This document shows, one piece after another, positions 34,471-46,094 of a stretch of DNA of 64,000 nucleotides. The stretch lies in contig JACEFZ010018122.1 of the NCBI GenBank assembly GCA_014155875.1, positions 163,501 through 227,500 of the forward strand, in the 5' to 3' direction. Within the stretch, counting starts at the first letter, position 1; every line of letters starts with the position of its first letter. The notes under the pieces are model-generated. The model was not told the origin of the DNA. It did not search any database and saw only the letters and a list, made by a program, of their open reading frames with translations. The stretch is from Cepaea nemoralis. Lineage: Eukaryota > Mollusca > Gastropoda > Stylommatophora > Helicidae. A program made the translations under genes and the position numbers.

Positions 34471-35084
34471 ATCCAACGACTAAACTAAACTAACTAGATC
34501 TCTGTTAGTTAAGTTAGCAGCCCATCTCATGCAAACCATCTCACACGTGTTGATTTTGCATAAGTGTGATTCCTGTATGCAAGTTCCATACTGTGACTAG
34601 ATGTCCATCGCAACTCCTCAAGCCAGCTCACCAAAAAGTGAGTTCCAGGCAATGTTCTTGCATGTCTATACAAATGTCGGTCTTGCATCATATATTGAAA
34701 ACTCTCCACGGCATATAGGTCGGTCCTTTTGATTGAGTCTCGAGAAAATTGCCCGCTATGGGTGTGTGATATTATATAACTATAACATTGTGTAGGCCGA
34801 AGTGAAGGGGGGAACAGACGGCTAATCTTTCACTCAATTTAGCAAGCGACGATCCCAGGCGTCGTTGAACCCGCGTCCGAGGGTGCTTTTGAGATTACTA
34901 GCACAATTCGTTATTAGCTTCACAAGCACGCCCGATACTTTAGTTATTTACTTTGACTTATTTCTGACTTGTGAGGGATCAGTATTGTTTGTTTCTTTGT
35001 TTGTACGCTCGCTTTGAACCCGAGTGTAGTCCACGCTGGATTGATTTGTGCGTATGGGCTAGCTTTCGCCATTATCACTGTCCC
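34471..35084. other. unannotated stretch
   Basis: No recognised feature. Confidence 0.35.
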
Positions 35085-35265
35085 TCACCATCAGGCAAAC
35101 CCACTCTAACTTCTGAGGTACTGGTAATTTACGTTCTCAAGTCAAGGATGAGCGGTTATCATGTTAGTGCAACTGGTTGACGTAGGGGTTAAATCTACCT
35201 CGCAACCAGCACACCGGAAGTTTAAGAGCGAGCGCTCTTACCCACTGGACCATGCTAATCTCTGT
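35085..35265 (-). mobile_element. tRNA-derived SINE (type V)
   Basis: Minus-strand head from about 35260: TTAGCATGGTCCAGTGGGTA then AGAGCGCTCGC, and a B-box side near GGTTGCGAGGTAGATTTAACC. The body (cccactctaacttctgaggt, taggggttaaatctacctcg, cagcacaccgg) recurs at 63270-63400, showing a dispersed family. Confidence 0.6.
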
Positions 35266-35730
35266 GGGATCTGTGTAAAACCCTTCATCACAAGTTTTGC
35301 CGTCTGGCCTGTAGCAACTATCTGTCACGGAAGTCACGCCAGTTTGAACCCTCTTACTCTACTCATACACTTGCTGGACTGGCAGGCATGCATTACCATA
35401 CTGGACTTTCACTCGCCTATAAATGTCTATAGTTTTCACCTCTTCATTGATCAAAATACGGATAACAAGACGTTGCTCCTCTTTGGTGCATGTCAAAAGT
35501 GGGCGGCCATCTTTAAACTACCTCAATGACATCACTGTGTTCGTCTGCACCGAGATGTCACTTGTTTAACACTCTTGACATCCTCAACATCAATATTGAC
35601 AGATTACAAGACAATGGCATAGTTGTTGTAATTTATATCACACGTTTAAGGTTTTCAGTTGAAGCTCCCTGGTATGAAAACTTTTATTTGCCATAAAGTG
35701 CAATTGACGTATGTTGCTAAACCCCTATTT
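35266..35730. other. unannotated stretch
   Basis: No recognised feature. Confidence 0.35.
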
Positions 35731-35738
35731 GTTTAGAC

Positions 35739-36554
35739 CAGTGTTTCCCAACCTTTTTTGTGCTATGCCCCACCTATGCCTTTCTAAAATTCTTATCCCC
35801 CCCCCCCCCCCCCCCCCAACATATGCATCATTTTTAATATTCAAAAATTGAAATGTTCAATAAAGAAACTTGAATTTTCTCTTTTAAGAAGGGCTCACGG
35901 TTCCCAGAGGGGCAAGAGCTCCCCTCACCCCCAGGTCCCGCGTCCTTGTATGTCGGTTGTGTTGTGTGAATTTATTTTTTTTTTGGTTTGGTTGTTACCC
36001 CAGACAAGCTTGTTCCCCCGCCTCCCCTTTTTTTGTATGAACCCTTAGTCTCACTGTGAGCTATTGCCCACAGTGGTCCACCAGGTCCACATCTAAGGTG
36101 AAGATATGTGATGGGTTTTTATTTGATCATCCTGGCCCCCGACCAGACCAGGAGAACTACTGGGGGGGGGGGGGGGGGGGGGAGAGCAGCAAATGCACCC
36201 GATCCTTACCAAAGGACCGATAGGTTTTAGGAAGAAATTACTAGGAAATTATTGAGCAAACACAGTAAGTAAATTATCAAAACATATAATGGAGAACTGA
36301 AATTCAAGTACAAAATAATTTTAATGAAAGATTTTTCTATATTATTTTAATTATTAGTAATTATTTAAATAGAGTGGAGATACTTGCGCTTATGCTTGCT
36401 GCAAAGAGATTTTATGTCAGTTCCAATTTAGTTAACTTCAGTCTCAAATCTCCCCGTTTTGTTATATCCAGCCGATTTCTTCCATTTTCGAATTGGCCCC
36501 CTTAACAATCACATTACCCCCTGTGGGGCGTGGGCCCCACGTTGGGAAACACTG
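35739..36554. mobile_element. hAT-type non-autonomous DNA transposon with 8-bp target duplication
   Basis: Terminal inverted repeats begin with a perfect 14-bp CAGTGTTTCCCAAC at both ends, and GCCCCAC is shared further in. Perfect 8-bp GTTTAGAC duplications lie at 35731-35738 and 36555-36562. An 8-bp duplication and CAGxG termini are typical of the hAT superfamily. The 816-bp element has no transposase ORF and contains a long C run (about 35798-35818) and a long G run (36162-36181). It would need a helper transposase. Confidence 0.93.
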
Positions 36555-36664
36555 GTTTAGACGATTCAGTGCCCGGTGGATGATGCGGTAAATATCATGT
36601 CTGCCGTCCTTACTTCTCAAGACATCTCTTGATATCAAATTTATACTGGGTCTTCCCGAGAGAC

Positions 36665-36765
36665 CATGTCAATTAAGAAGAATTCGCTTTTATTTGGATC
36701 CGAACCCAAACCACGGGGACAATACACAAGCGTCTAATCATTATACCACCTTAACTAGCAGATAA
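36665..36765 (-). mobile_element. SINE head remnant
   Basis: The minus strand has GTTAAGGTGGTATAATGATT (A-box side) and TTTGGGTTCGGATCCAAA (B box). Only the tRNA-like head and a short piece of body are visible. Confidence 0.5.
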
Positions 36766-36825
36766 ACCGTACAAGATGTTATTATTTTAGTCATACAAGT
36801 GAACATACACATAGATATTCTTTAT

Positions 36826-36925
36826 CTTTATCTTTATTTTCAAAGTGTTAAGAATTGGACACGCAGGCCCGTCTGGCATTCTGCCCTTCTTCACTATTTC
36901 CTCTCATACATTCTATTCGTTAAAA
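36826..36925 (-). repeat. dispersed retroelement 3' tail, copy 1
   Basis: On the minus strand it contains gggc(c)tgcgtgtccaattct and ends in AAAATAAAGATAAAGATAAAG, that is, a polyadenylation-like AATAAA then a simple repeat. The copy at 50453-50560 has the same sequence ending in an (AATC)n tail. It is probably the 3' end of an unknown LINE/SINE. Confidence 0.55.
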
Positions 36926-36979
36926 CAGCATAACATTGATATTGGACAAAACAGCACACCAGTGTATATTGGACACACC

Positions 36980-37212
36980 ATTACAGAGTTAGATATGTAT
37001 GGATTATGTATTACCTAGACAAGTATAAGATCCAACATAAACTAGACAATTATGGCTTGTATCACTGTCTAGACAAGTATAAGATCCAACACAAACTAGA
37101 CAATTCTGGCTTCCATCACTGTCTAGATAAGTATAAGATCCAACACAAACTAGACAATTATGGCTTCCATCACACGTGTGCGATCTACCTATAACTAGAC
37201 AAGTCTGGAGTC
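36980..37212. repeat. 54-bp tandem repeat (about 4 copies)
   Basis: The unit starts ctagacaagtataagatcca and continues acacaaactagacaattatg, with three clean copies and partial ends. Confidence 0.9.
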
Positions 37213-37217
37213 CATGT

Positions 37218-37468
37218 TTTTTTTTTTTTGCATATCCTAATTACAGGACATCTCTGTCAACACCAGCATTTCTGCCGTTGTTGATGTCTTGGCAAGTTTA
37301 CGTTCAGTAGTTTGCCATTGCTTTCTGAACAACCGTCTCCAATGCCAACACGTAAAAACCCAGCGCGACTCAGTCTGCTGCCAAATCGGTCGCAGCTGTG
37401 TTTTGAACGCAAGTAAGCGGGCTGATCAATCAAGACCGCAAATTCTTAGCCACGGAGACAGGACTGGA
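37218..37468 (-). mobile_element. tRNA-derived SINE (type I) with poly(A) tail
   Basis: Minus strand: head TCTCCGTGGCTAAGAATTTG near 37460, B box GCGTTCAAAACACAGC, body signature (plus-strand cgttcagtagtttgccattg, ctttctgaac) at 37301-37330. It ends in ggatatgc and poly(A), seen as the T run 37218-37229. About 250 bp. Confidence 0.82.
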
Positions 37469-38499
37469 GTCCATTACTGACTAATAAAAAAGTGGCATTC
37501 ACCTTCATGTAGACACACGTGGGAAACATCTACACTTAGAATACCTTTATTTGTCCTATAAATCTTCATAAGGGATATACCCCCCCCCCCCCTCCCCCCC
37601 CCCCCCCCCCCCCCCCCCTCATTTTCCCGTCTTCCCCTCCCCACATTTCTTTAAGAACACATCTCACTTTACAAAAATAAATTGCGGTCAACAGAACTGA
37701 AATAGTGCTGGTATAGCCAGTAGCTAACCAAGAGTGAGGTCGTATGTAATTTTAGACAATATTCACAACGTACGGAAACCGAGGAGGCCAAGCTTATCTG
37801 ATCCAGCAGTACAGAATCAGATGTCTGGCGGCTTTCTCGAATAATCTAGAACACATTAGAATATCAGTAATCACGTGGGCAAACATCAGACAGATAGACA
37901 TCTGTGTCACGTTGAAAGAAAGACGCTTAGACTTATATTCGTGCTGCGTGACCACACTATGGCGTAAAGTGACAAGATGATAAAACGGACACGGGATAAT
38001 AAATCATGATGGGAAAGGTCTTAAAATAATCTAGTGCAAATTGCGTAGCAGCAACTGAAATGAGAACTACAGTGGACAACTGTGAATAAGTAAATCGAAC
38101 TAATGAACTTTATGTTCAAAGAGTCACAAATTAGGCAAGCAGATTTGGCTTACATTCGGCATCTTCCAACCACTAAACTTTCGTCCATCAATTATTCATT
38201 GTGCATGTTGTACTGGCATAGAAAAACATTGTCAAATGAAGAGAACCAACATGTGTATCTCAAAAGCCTATTGCAATATAATAATAAAACCCTAGTATAA
38301 CAGCCAGTCCCCCTTTTATAGTATAGTCCAAATAACTAATAACAAGTGCCACTTCAGTTATTACTATTACTGAGTCGTGTAGTATTGATTGCATATCTTT
38401 TATATTGTTGCTGTTTTCAGTTAGCCTGGAATGGTGTGTGAATGGTATATCAGTTAATGGTCAATGGTCAATCAATTAATCAATCAATCAGAAAACACA
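37469..38499. other. unannotated stretch with C homopolymer at 37580-37618
   Basis: No gene or element recognised. It contains a C-rich homopolymer block broken by single T residues. Confidence 0.45.
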
Positions 38500-38617
38500 A
38501 GAATAATACCACTAGACATTCTCTTATCTGGATAGAGAAAGAATGAGGACATTAATACTAGATACTCTCTTGTCTGGAACCCACAAAGTAAAGGATTTAG
38601 AGGGAGCCACATGGAGA
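38500..38617 (+). pseudogene. LINE 3'-end scrap (WNPQ-type)
   Basis: One frame reads LVWNPQSKGFRGSHMEK, which follows the WNPQGKRxRGRPxxTWRR motif near the end of many non-LTR reverse transcriptases. The same sequence, in 67-bp units, is amplified at 63499-63830. It is 5' of the SINE head that was split by the LTR element. Confidence 0.5.
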
Positions 38618-38694
38618 AGGCCGGTCTCTCTGGCTGAGGGGTTACAACACTTTCTCCGTAATCCCGTTTATCACGCAGAGTCTCGTAGCGGGAG
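38618..38694 (+). mobile_element. SINE (left part), split by LTR retrotransposon
   Basis: A tRNA-like head with CTCTGGCTGAGGGGTTACAAC (A box) and a segment ending gcgggag. It continues after the LTR element at 46702 with gggagagaactgg and a B box (GATTCGACCCCCGC). The 5-bp overlap GGGAG is the target duplication. Confidence 0.65.
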
Positions 38695-39301
38695 TGTCAG
38701 CATCTCCAATAAGACCTTACAGGAGTAAGGAGTTGACACTAGGCTAGTAGAGAGACACCCAGACAGGGAAGACACCGAGTACTATTAATAACTCACAGGG
38801 AGACACATTTGTGTCAGACCAGAGGGCAACGAGTACAGATGAGCGAGGGCTTTCCCCAAGCAATTGGGTTGCTGGTCCTTGCGAGTAACCGTGATATGGC
38901 AGGTTACTCAAACTCACCAGCCGGCGTGCTGGCAAGACCAGGCACGCAATACGAGCGACTGCACGGAGAGTAAAGTGTCCGTGCTGGTCCACGCGATGTG
39001 TAGCGGGACAGACTGACTGGAGACGGTAGAGAGGGCAGGACGTATCCTTAACCAATACGATAGCTTTCTAGGCCATAGGCAAACATAGGCCTATATCATT
39101 TAAATTGTGTAATGCTAGCATCATCTATCATCACGTTGATGTATTCATATTGTGTAACAATGATGAAACCTAACGCTTGTAGAGCCATTCACATGTCGGC
39201 TCTGAATAAATTGCATTCCTTTCGCAAATGTCATGAATTGTTATTTCGTGCAGTGCGAAAGTAGCGGAGTCTTGAAAGCTGCAGCGCACAAGTCGCTGAC
39301 A
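38695..39301 (+). repeat. 5' LTR
   Basis: Starts TGTCAGCATC and ends GCTGACA (TG...CA rule). It pairs with 46095-46701. AATAAA at 39205-39210 is a candidate polyadenylation signal. Small indels in each copy cancel to the same length. Confidence 0.95.
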
Positions 39302-39316
39302 GGCTAGACCCCGAAT

Positions 39317-39526
39317 TGGTGTCAGAAGTTGTGAACCAACGCCACAATACAGTGAGGCTAGACCTCGAATTGGTGTCAGAAGTTGTGAACCAACGCCACA
39401 ATACAGTGAGGATAGCTGCGAATTGGTGTCAGAAGTTGTGAACCAACCACCACGCTAGAGTAAGACCTCGAATTGGTGTCAGAATGGTCAAAGAATCAAC
39501 GCCAGCTGCGAATTAGGGTCAGAACA
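39317..39526 (+). promoter_or_regulatory. tandem primer-binding-site array (four good copies and one decayed)
   Basis: TGGTGTCAGAAGT starts at 39317, fifteen bases after the LTR, and again at 39371, 39424 and 39474 (last copy TGGTGTCAGAATGG), with a decayed copy at 39514. Unit length falls from 54 to 40. The motif is close to the complement of the tRNA-Leu 3' end (TGGTGTCAGGAGTGG), the usual primer for many Gypsy elements. One primer site is normal; four is not. Confidence 0.8.
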
Positions 39527-39539
39527 CATTGAACGAACG

Positions 39540-40559
39540 CCAGCAGTACAATTACTGTCAGATTTCAGTGAACGTTTCTGAAAAGCTATAGCAGACAGTT
39601 GTAGTAATATTCAACGAGCAGTTAACGACAACATGCGAGTGGTATTATAAACCACTAAACGAACGCTAACTATCGATTGATATTACAAAGTTCTGTACCA
39701 GAATTAGGTCAATGCACGTTTCAACATTTGTGATGTGTGATATATTGCAAAGTAATACAAATGTATTGTGATACATGCTATAAATTAAATTTTTTCTTGT
39801 GGTGAATTATACGATCGCCAAATTTGTGGAGTGTGAACCACAATTGAGTCAAATTAGATCGGTAAAGTGTGAAATTCTACCAATATTATTTTGAAAGTGT
39901 GATATTATACTAAAAGCAATTGGAATGTATAAAATCATCAGTGAACATTACCATCGTAACCACCGTGTACATTCCATTGCGTGTGATACAGCCATCAATG
40001 TCACCATTCTACAAAATCAATAAATAGAGTAGCGACGAACTGCAGCCTAGAACGAAGGTACGCCAGAGTCAAACAGGCGAAGACAAGACATTGACGGCCA
40101 TACGACTAATCATCTCATTTATCATCTAACAATCATTCAGACGATCATATCATTCATCATTAATACCATCTATCACTATTTATCACATTCTCATTCACCA
40201 ATCGCATGAAATAGGAAATTATAGTAACAACTTTATGAAATATTTGATAGAATATGATGAATTGTGAGCTTGTATTTACAACTTAAGCGTGTGTCTAATT
40301 TGTGCTGCTCTACTAACCAGAACGCAGCCCGTGTGTCAGCAAATCAAACCAGTGTGTAGTGTGAAAGACTGCGGTGGAACATCTCAAGTACCGCACTGTC
40401 CAACAAATTAGATGAGTATATTTTCCGAATATTTTGATATGCTCTAACTTAATCATGCATCTTCTTTTCCAGCAAATGATGTACATGTACTAACACATTA
40501 TTGTAAACTATTCTGTGCATATTATTATATTATCATTTCAACTAACATTACGCCACAAA
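39540..40559 (+). other. 5' untranslated region of the LTR element
   Basis: About 1 kb of AT-rich sequence with no open frame, between the primer sites and the gag start. No other element recognised. Confidence 0.6.
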
Positions 40560-41793
40560 ATGGCGTCACTAAATGAATGTATCCAGGCGGGCATCGCAAT
40601 GGGCCACACTGGCGATAAACTAGAAAAATGGGCAGATGAAAAGTATAAAGAAGAGCTAGCTAGACAGAGGGATGAAAGAACAGTAGAAAGGCAACATCAA
40701 AAAGAAATGAAAGAAATCGAGGAGGCCACCAAACAAAAGCAGATACAGGTAGATTCAGAAACTAAACTAAAGATGCAAGAAATGGAGGTAGATTCTAACA
40801 TACAAATAGCCTCTAGCAAACAAAAGAGCCAAGAAGAACAGAACAAATTTAGTAAGTACAAAGGCCTCATTAAACCATACACTGTAGGTGATTCAATCAG
40901 CGCATGGACTGAAAATATAGAGTTCCAACTAAAAACACAGAAAATACCTTTAGAGGATTGGGCAATGATTTACATGAGGAACTGAGTGGGGAGCCTTTAA
41001 AAGTAATAGAAATCCATTACCTACAGATCTTAGAAATAATTACCAGTACATACACGATAGGATAATGCAACATTTTCTTTTGGACGCTACTGGTTACCAA
41101 ATTCAATTCTCACAGATTAAACCAAAAGCAACTGAAACGTTCTTAGACTACATTTCTAACGTGCAGAGCACATTTAAAAAATGGACTAAGGCGGCTAGAG
41201 TAGGTAATAGCTATGAAAAACTAGAAGAGCTAATGGTAATGGACAAAGTTGTTTCTACAGTGCCTACCCCTTTTGCTAAATTCTTACAACAGTCAGATAT
41301 TGATTCCATTCAACAATTAGAGAAACGGGGGTCAGCTTATTTTTCCTCTAATCGGGACATATTTAAAACTACATCATATGACACAGAAATTACAGCTTTT
41401 GCAAATAGAGTCCCTGATAGATCCTACAAACAGAAAGACTACAGTAAGAATGACAAACCACCTCAGAAACCACCTCGATGTAATTATTGCAATCTTTTTC
41501 ACCCAACTTATTCGATGTGTGATAAGAACCCCACATATCCGTCACACCTAGAACAAGTGTTAAAGAAGCAAGAAAGCAGAAGATCATCGTTTAAACGTGC
41601 TGTAAAATGTTATTTTTGTTCTAGTTATGGCCATTATAGTAATAAATGTCTTGGGAGACAGAGAATGAAGGCAAACAACGCAGCCCTCATCGATACATCA
41701 TCAGACGATGAGAGTGACATAGATCCCGAACTTGTCAATGTATTGCCAACGAATGAATGTCAGAAGTGTATCATCAGTAACCTGATATTTTAG
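40560..41793 (+). pseudogene. gag of the LTR element (frameshifted)
   Basis: The first part (ATG 40560 to stop 40985) encodes MASLNECIQAGIAMG and a charged coiled-coil rich in Lys, Glu and Gln. It continues into a capsid-like GLIKPYTVGDSISAWTENIE region. A frame change near 40980 is needed to reach the second part (to 41793), which has a capsid-like helix region (QHFLLDATGYQIQFSQIK) and two zinc-knuckle-like motifs: CNYCNLFHPTYSMC and CYFCSSYGHYSNKC (about 41480-41650). The protein would package the element's RNA into particles. The N-terminal start is chosen by the Met after the last upstream in-frame region; the Met at 40515 is possible but adds no conserved sequence. Confidence 0.8.
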
Positions 41794-41840
41794 ACTTTAA
41801 AAAGTGTAAAGTATGCCAGCAGTTTCATGCGGAGGGGAGA

Positions 41841-42830
41841 TTGAAATGTGGACACATAATATCATGTTCAAATGAAGAAGCTAATGCAGCATGTGCCTCC
41901 AGAGGTAACCTTAAGTTCTACGATGCACAGATCAATGGTAAACCATGCCAATGCTTAGTTGATAGCGGCAGTACTATACTGGGATTACGGAGAGAACTTG
42001 CTAAAACAGAAGATTATACGGGTGAATTTGTCAAATGCCGTACTTTCTCGGGAACCATCGAGAAATACCCACTGGCAAAAGCACATATCAATACCCCGTT
42101 CCTTACCGGCACATTTACGTGCGCTATCCTCCAAGATTCATGTACGGATCTTATTTTGGGATGTCTTGATGCATTGAAAGAATGTACAGACGACAACATA
42201 AAAGCCTGGAATGAAACACACAGGGTCAACGCTGTAACTAAGTCAGATACAGAAACAAGTTATACTGACTTACAAAATGAAACACTACAGCTACTAACAC
42301 CAAGTGGTGCAGATACCAACAATACTCGCCAAAAGTTGAGCGAGGCACAAAGCACCGACCAAACACTCACACCGTATTTTAACTTGTTGTGTGAGCGAAA
42401 GAAAGTTTCTAAAAATTCTTCCTGGTACTTTAAAAAGGTTAACGGAATTCTCATGCGTTATTACACATATAATAACCATGAAATTCAGCAGACGGTGTTA
42501 CCTGTAACATACCGAAAAAAGGTGCTAAAAATCGCACATTCACCACCGTTTGCTGAACATTTAGGCTATCATAAAACGCGAGCCAGAATTCTATCACAAT
42601 GTTACTGGCCGAAATTTTGTTCGGACATAAAATCTTTCTGTCGCTCTTGTACTGTGTGTCAACATCGAGTACGAAAGAAAAAGCACGTAAAGACCGAAGT
42701 GCAACGGTCAGTGATAGCATCTAGACCACTTGAAAGTATAGCGGTCGATATTACTGGACCCCTAATGCAGGTGTCGAGTAATGGAAACCAGAACTATCCA
42801 AACACCTTAAACAAAACCAAAAGGTTGTGA
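41841..42830 (+). pseudogene. pol part 1: aspartic protease and integrase N-terminus
   Basis: The frame is shifted relative to gag. Protease: QCLVDSGSTI around residue 39, with the active-site DSG, and DLILGCLDAL later (the typical I/L-LG-x-D of retropepsins). After a linker comes the integrase zinc-binding domain: H in IAHSPPFAEHLGYHKTRARI and C-x-x-C in FCRSCTVCQHRV. Then the start of the catalytic core, with the first Asp in SIAVDITGPL. The frame ends at 42830, soon after this Asp, so the rest of the catalytic core (other Asp and Glu) is missing. Protease followed directly by integrase is the reverse of ordinary Gypsy order. Confidence 0.85.
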
Positions 42831-44024
42831 TTCAACTAACTGATAAACATAATATGGTACTAACATGTTGCCAAGGGCCTCTCAACGTTAAACTCAAAAT
42901 ATCAGATGCGGATCATGAAATATCGATAAAAGAACCCTTAGAGATATTTCATATCAACATCCTGAAACCATACGTTTCACAAGTACAACAGACAGACGAA
43001 CAGATTGGACCAACACCAAGCAATGAGACGACAGACATACATAACTCAACTTCACTAGGTAGGGAGACACACAACAGCGACAACGCAAACACATCTAGCC
43101 AGATAACAGCACACACAACTAGTAGCACAACAGTATGGGACGAGATAGAACTACCAGTTCCTACAGGAAACGCAACTGCGACAAATATCTCAACATTTAG
43201 AAAGAACAGATGCAGTCAGACGAAAGACGGGACAAAACACCTACTGAAACTTAAACAAGTCTTCGACAGGTTAAGATTGTGTGGACTCACAGCTAAGCCG
43301 TCCAAAGTAGAGTTGGGCATGGAACAAATTGACTTCCTGGGTCATACCATATGCAGGGGCCAATTGAAAAAATGATAACAGAATCATCACTAAGAATCTG
43401 AATTTGATAATGCCAACGACCAAGAAACAGGTCCAAAGTTTACTGGGTTTGGTAAACCACTATACTAATTTCACTTCAAACCTGGGGGAAATCACCAGTG
43501 TTGTTTCTAACATCTTAAAAGCTTCGGCTAAGTTATCTGTAAAAGCTGCACGATTAATTAGTGCGGTATCGAAATTGAAACATTTTTTCATCGTTCCATC
43601 TATCCTTCGTATGCCTAATCCAAAACTCACTTATTTCCTACTCACAGACGCGAGTGCCAGATCCATATCTGGAATACGAGGACAGTTCTACGACGGGACG
43701 TTCCACCCCGCAAGGCACGTAAGTCACAATATCACTCCGGCTGAAGGAAAAGACTCAGCATCAGAATTGAAAAGCCTTAGTTTGATCTATTTCGTGAGAA
43801 AGTTTCACCGATTTTTGGCAGGAGCACAGTTTGTAATCCAATCCGATAACTCTCCATTGTCTGTGATGCAATCTGGACATCCTACCAACAATAGAATTTA
43901 CAGGTGGGCTTTGATTCTCCAAAATTACACATTTACCATCCAGCATTTAAAAGGGAGATTAAATACGATTGCGGACATTTTAAGTCGTCCTTCATCCATT
44001 CAAATACCTGAGTTACAGGAATGA
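42827..44024 (+). pseudogene. pol part 2: integrase C-terminus, RT thumb, RNase H
   Basis: The first stretch (42827-43373) begins with sequence ending in LEIFHINILKPYV, the usual end of Gypsy integrases, then a Ser/Thr-rich linker. It then passes to LLKLKQVFDRLRLCGLTAKP and IDFLGHTI, the end of a Ty3/Gypsy RT. The YxDD palm is lost. After a stop at 43373 and a frame change, 43404-44024 encodes VQSLLGLVNHYTNFTSNL and an RNase H with LLTDASARSISGI, ASELKSL, VIQSDNSPL and LKGRLNTIADILSR. Catalytic Asp, Glu and Asp are kept. Integrase end, RT and RNase H follow in that order. Confidence 0.85.
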
Positions 44025-46078
44025 AGCGACCATACACCACCAGAAACAGTGACACTGTAATGTTAAAGAACCAAGTGCCATGTGTGGTGAGTAAGACATA
44101 TCGTAAGTGCGTTACTATCGCCTGATATATAACTTATGTGAATAGAACAGTGCTATGAAAAGTGTAACGAACAGACACAGAATTAACATGCGCTCAGACA
44201 CACGTAATTTAGATTATGGGAACTAACGCCAAGAGGACAGCAAACCCAGCTTAGACCCCAAATCTAGAATATATTAAACCGACGCTTAGACCCCGAATAA
44301 CATTCTAGGGTTAGCTATGGACTTACATAATATGGTAGGCAACTTTATTAATACACTATCCTTCGAGGAGAGCATAAAAGACTTTGGCGGAATGAACTAT
44401 GTTAGAATAGTCTACAAAGAGATTTGCTCCATCTTCACAACGCAGAGGAGGACGTCAACTTAGTGTAATTAGATATAGAAATGTAACTGTGATATATGTA
44501 CACTATTATTTTATTTACAGTATCTATAACTTCATTTTTCTATTATTTATTCTAATGCAAATTATGTAAACGCATATATAACTTTATTTTCTTATTTGCG
44601 TAGTTAGAAATCATTATCATTTAATTAATAACCAATTTATTAAAACATCCATTATAGATATATAATTGTTAGATATTATATTAGTTTATTACCATATAGT
44701 TATAATCATTTATACATCCATTTATTTAAAATATCATTTCAAAACTAACATCAATCATTTAGGAATTAATATCATCTTTTTCACAAATAACAGTTAAGGT
44801 AATTAATCCATTTTTCTTAAATGAAAGTAGTAGTAAATTATTTCCCTTGAAGGTAATTTAGGTCAGCACACCAAAGTATCGAAGTTACTATGTGAAGAGC
44901 GGTAACAAACCATCCTTATAACTATGTATAATTTTTGTACAGACATGACGCGTGCAAACGAAACGCACAGTCATTTGGCGTGATTACTGTTATAATTCAG
45001 CCAATCATTTATTGTATATATATATTGTTTATGTATGTAATACTATGAAACATATTTTAATGACGAGAGAATGATTGAGTGAAAGAACAGGATGAAAGGG
45101 AATGAAAGATGAATGAAAGAAGAGAAAATGCGAAGAGAGAATGCGAAAACTTAGTAAACATTGAAAGGAAGAGAGCGAGAGAGAAAGACAGCGGAACATT
45201 TTTTTTTCACACCGCTAGAAAGGTCTTATTTGACTTGTCTGTGTCATGTGTGTTTCCAATGTGTTGTCAAGTTTTTATATGTGTTACAGCCACACTTTAA
45301 CAGAGTATATAAAGAACGCACTTTGAGCTTCAGAAAACGGAGTTGTTGTCACAAATAAAAATGACGAACGTTTGTGACCACAATAAACCGATTTGCGGCG
45401 CTCGAAGGAACACACACATTTAGTACACTAACACATACACACGTTAGAGAGTTAAGTACACTTTAGTTTATTAGAAAACACGCAAACAAACAGGAAAACG
45501 AACACATAAAAGTTGCACACACCAATTAAATCAAAGAACAATAACTCTAAATTCAGGGGACACAATAAATAATCAGAAACCTAAATGTAACAGTGACCAT
45601 AGCTTTTTTACATGCGGAAGCAAGAAGGTGAACAGTATATCTATGTGTATAGAGTTGGATGGGATATTGATGGGAACATGAACACGTGGTGCTCATGTGT
45701 TGTACTCATAATAGAGGCAACTAGAGTGTGGGTTGTCATTTTGGGCAATAGGAGGAACAGGTCAAGACGGAAGTCAATGGGTGGAAGTCAAAAGACATAG
45801 GGTCAAACGACAGAAGCCAGGACATAAGTCATAAGACAACGGTTTCCGGTTCACTACTAATCCTTAAGATATCTATGGATCCAACTATACTGAGACATGG
45901 GCTACTAAGTCAGCCAAGTGAAAAGATAGAACACTGTGAATGAAGGTAGAAGATATTGTTCTATCCCCAAACTAGAAAGTTCTATACTTATTGGAGAACT
46001 GACAAAATTGGGACAACCAATTTTCTTTTGTGACCAAGAAGTGTTACAAACATGAGGAAAAGGGAAGTAACACTTCGC
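44025..46078 (+). other. long non-coding tail inside the LTR element
   Basis: About 2 kb with no domains. 44480-45060 is very AT-rich. 45300-45420 has gtatataaag and aataaaccg phrases resembling promoter and polyadenylation parts of an LTR, so a foreign solo LTR could be nested here, but its ends are not definable. No env-like ORF. Confidence 0.5.
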
Positions 46079-46091
46079 GGAGAGGAGGGGA
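46079..46091 (+). promoter_or_regulatory. polypurine tract
   Basis: GGAGAGGAGGGGA three bases before the 3' LTR, the usual place for plus-strand DNA priming. A second purine stretch lies at 46054-46067. Confidence 0.8.
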
Positions 46092-46094
46092 CCC

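Noticed and set aside
38744..39055. Minus-strand ORF inside the LTR (also at 46144-46392)
   Set aside because: It lies within both LTRs, is open by chance in each, and has no recognisable domain.
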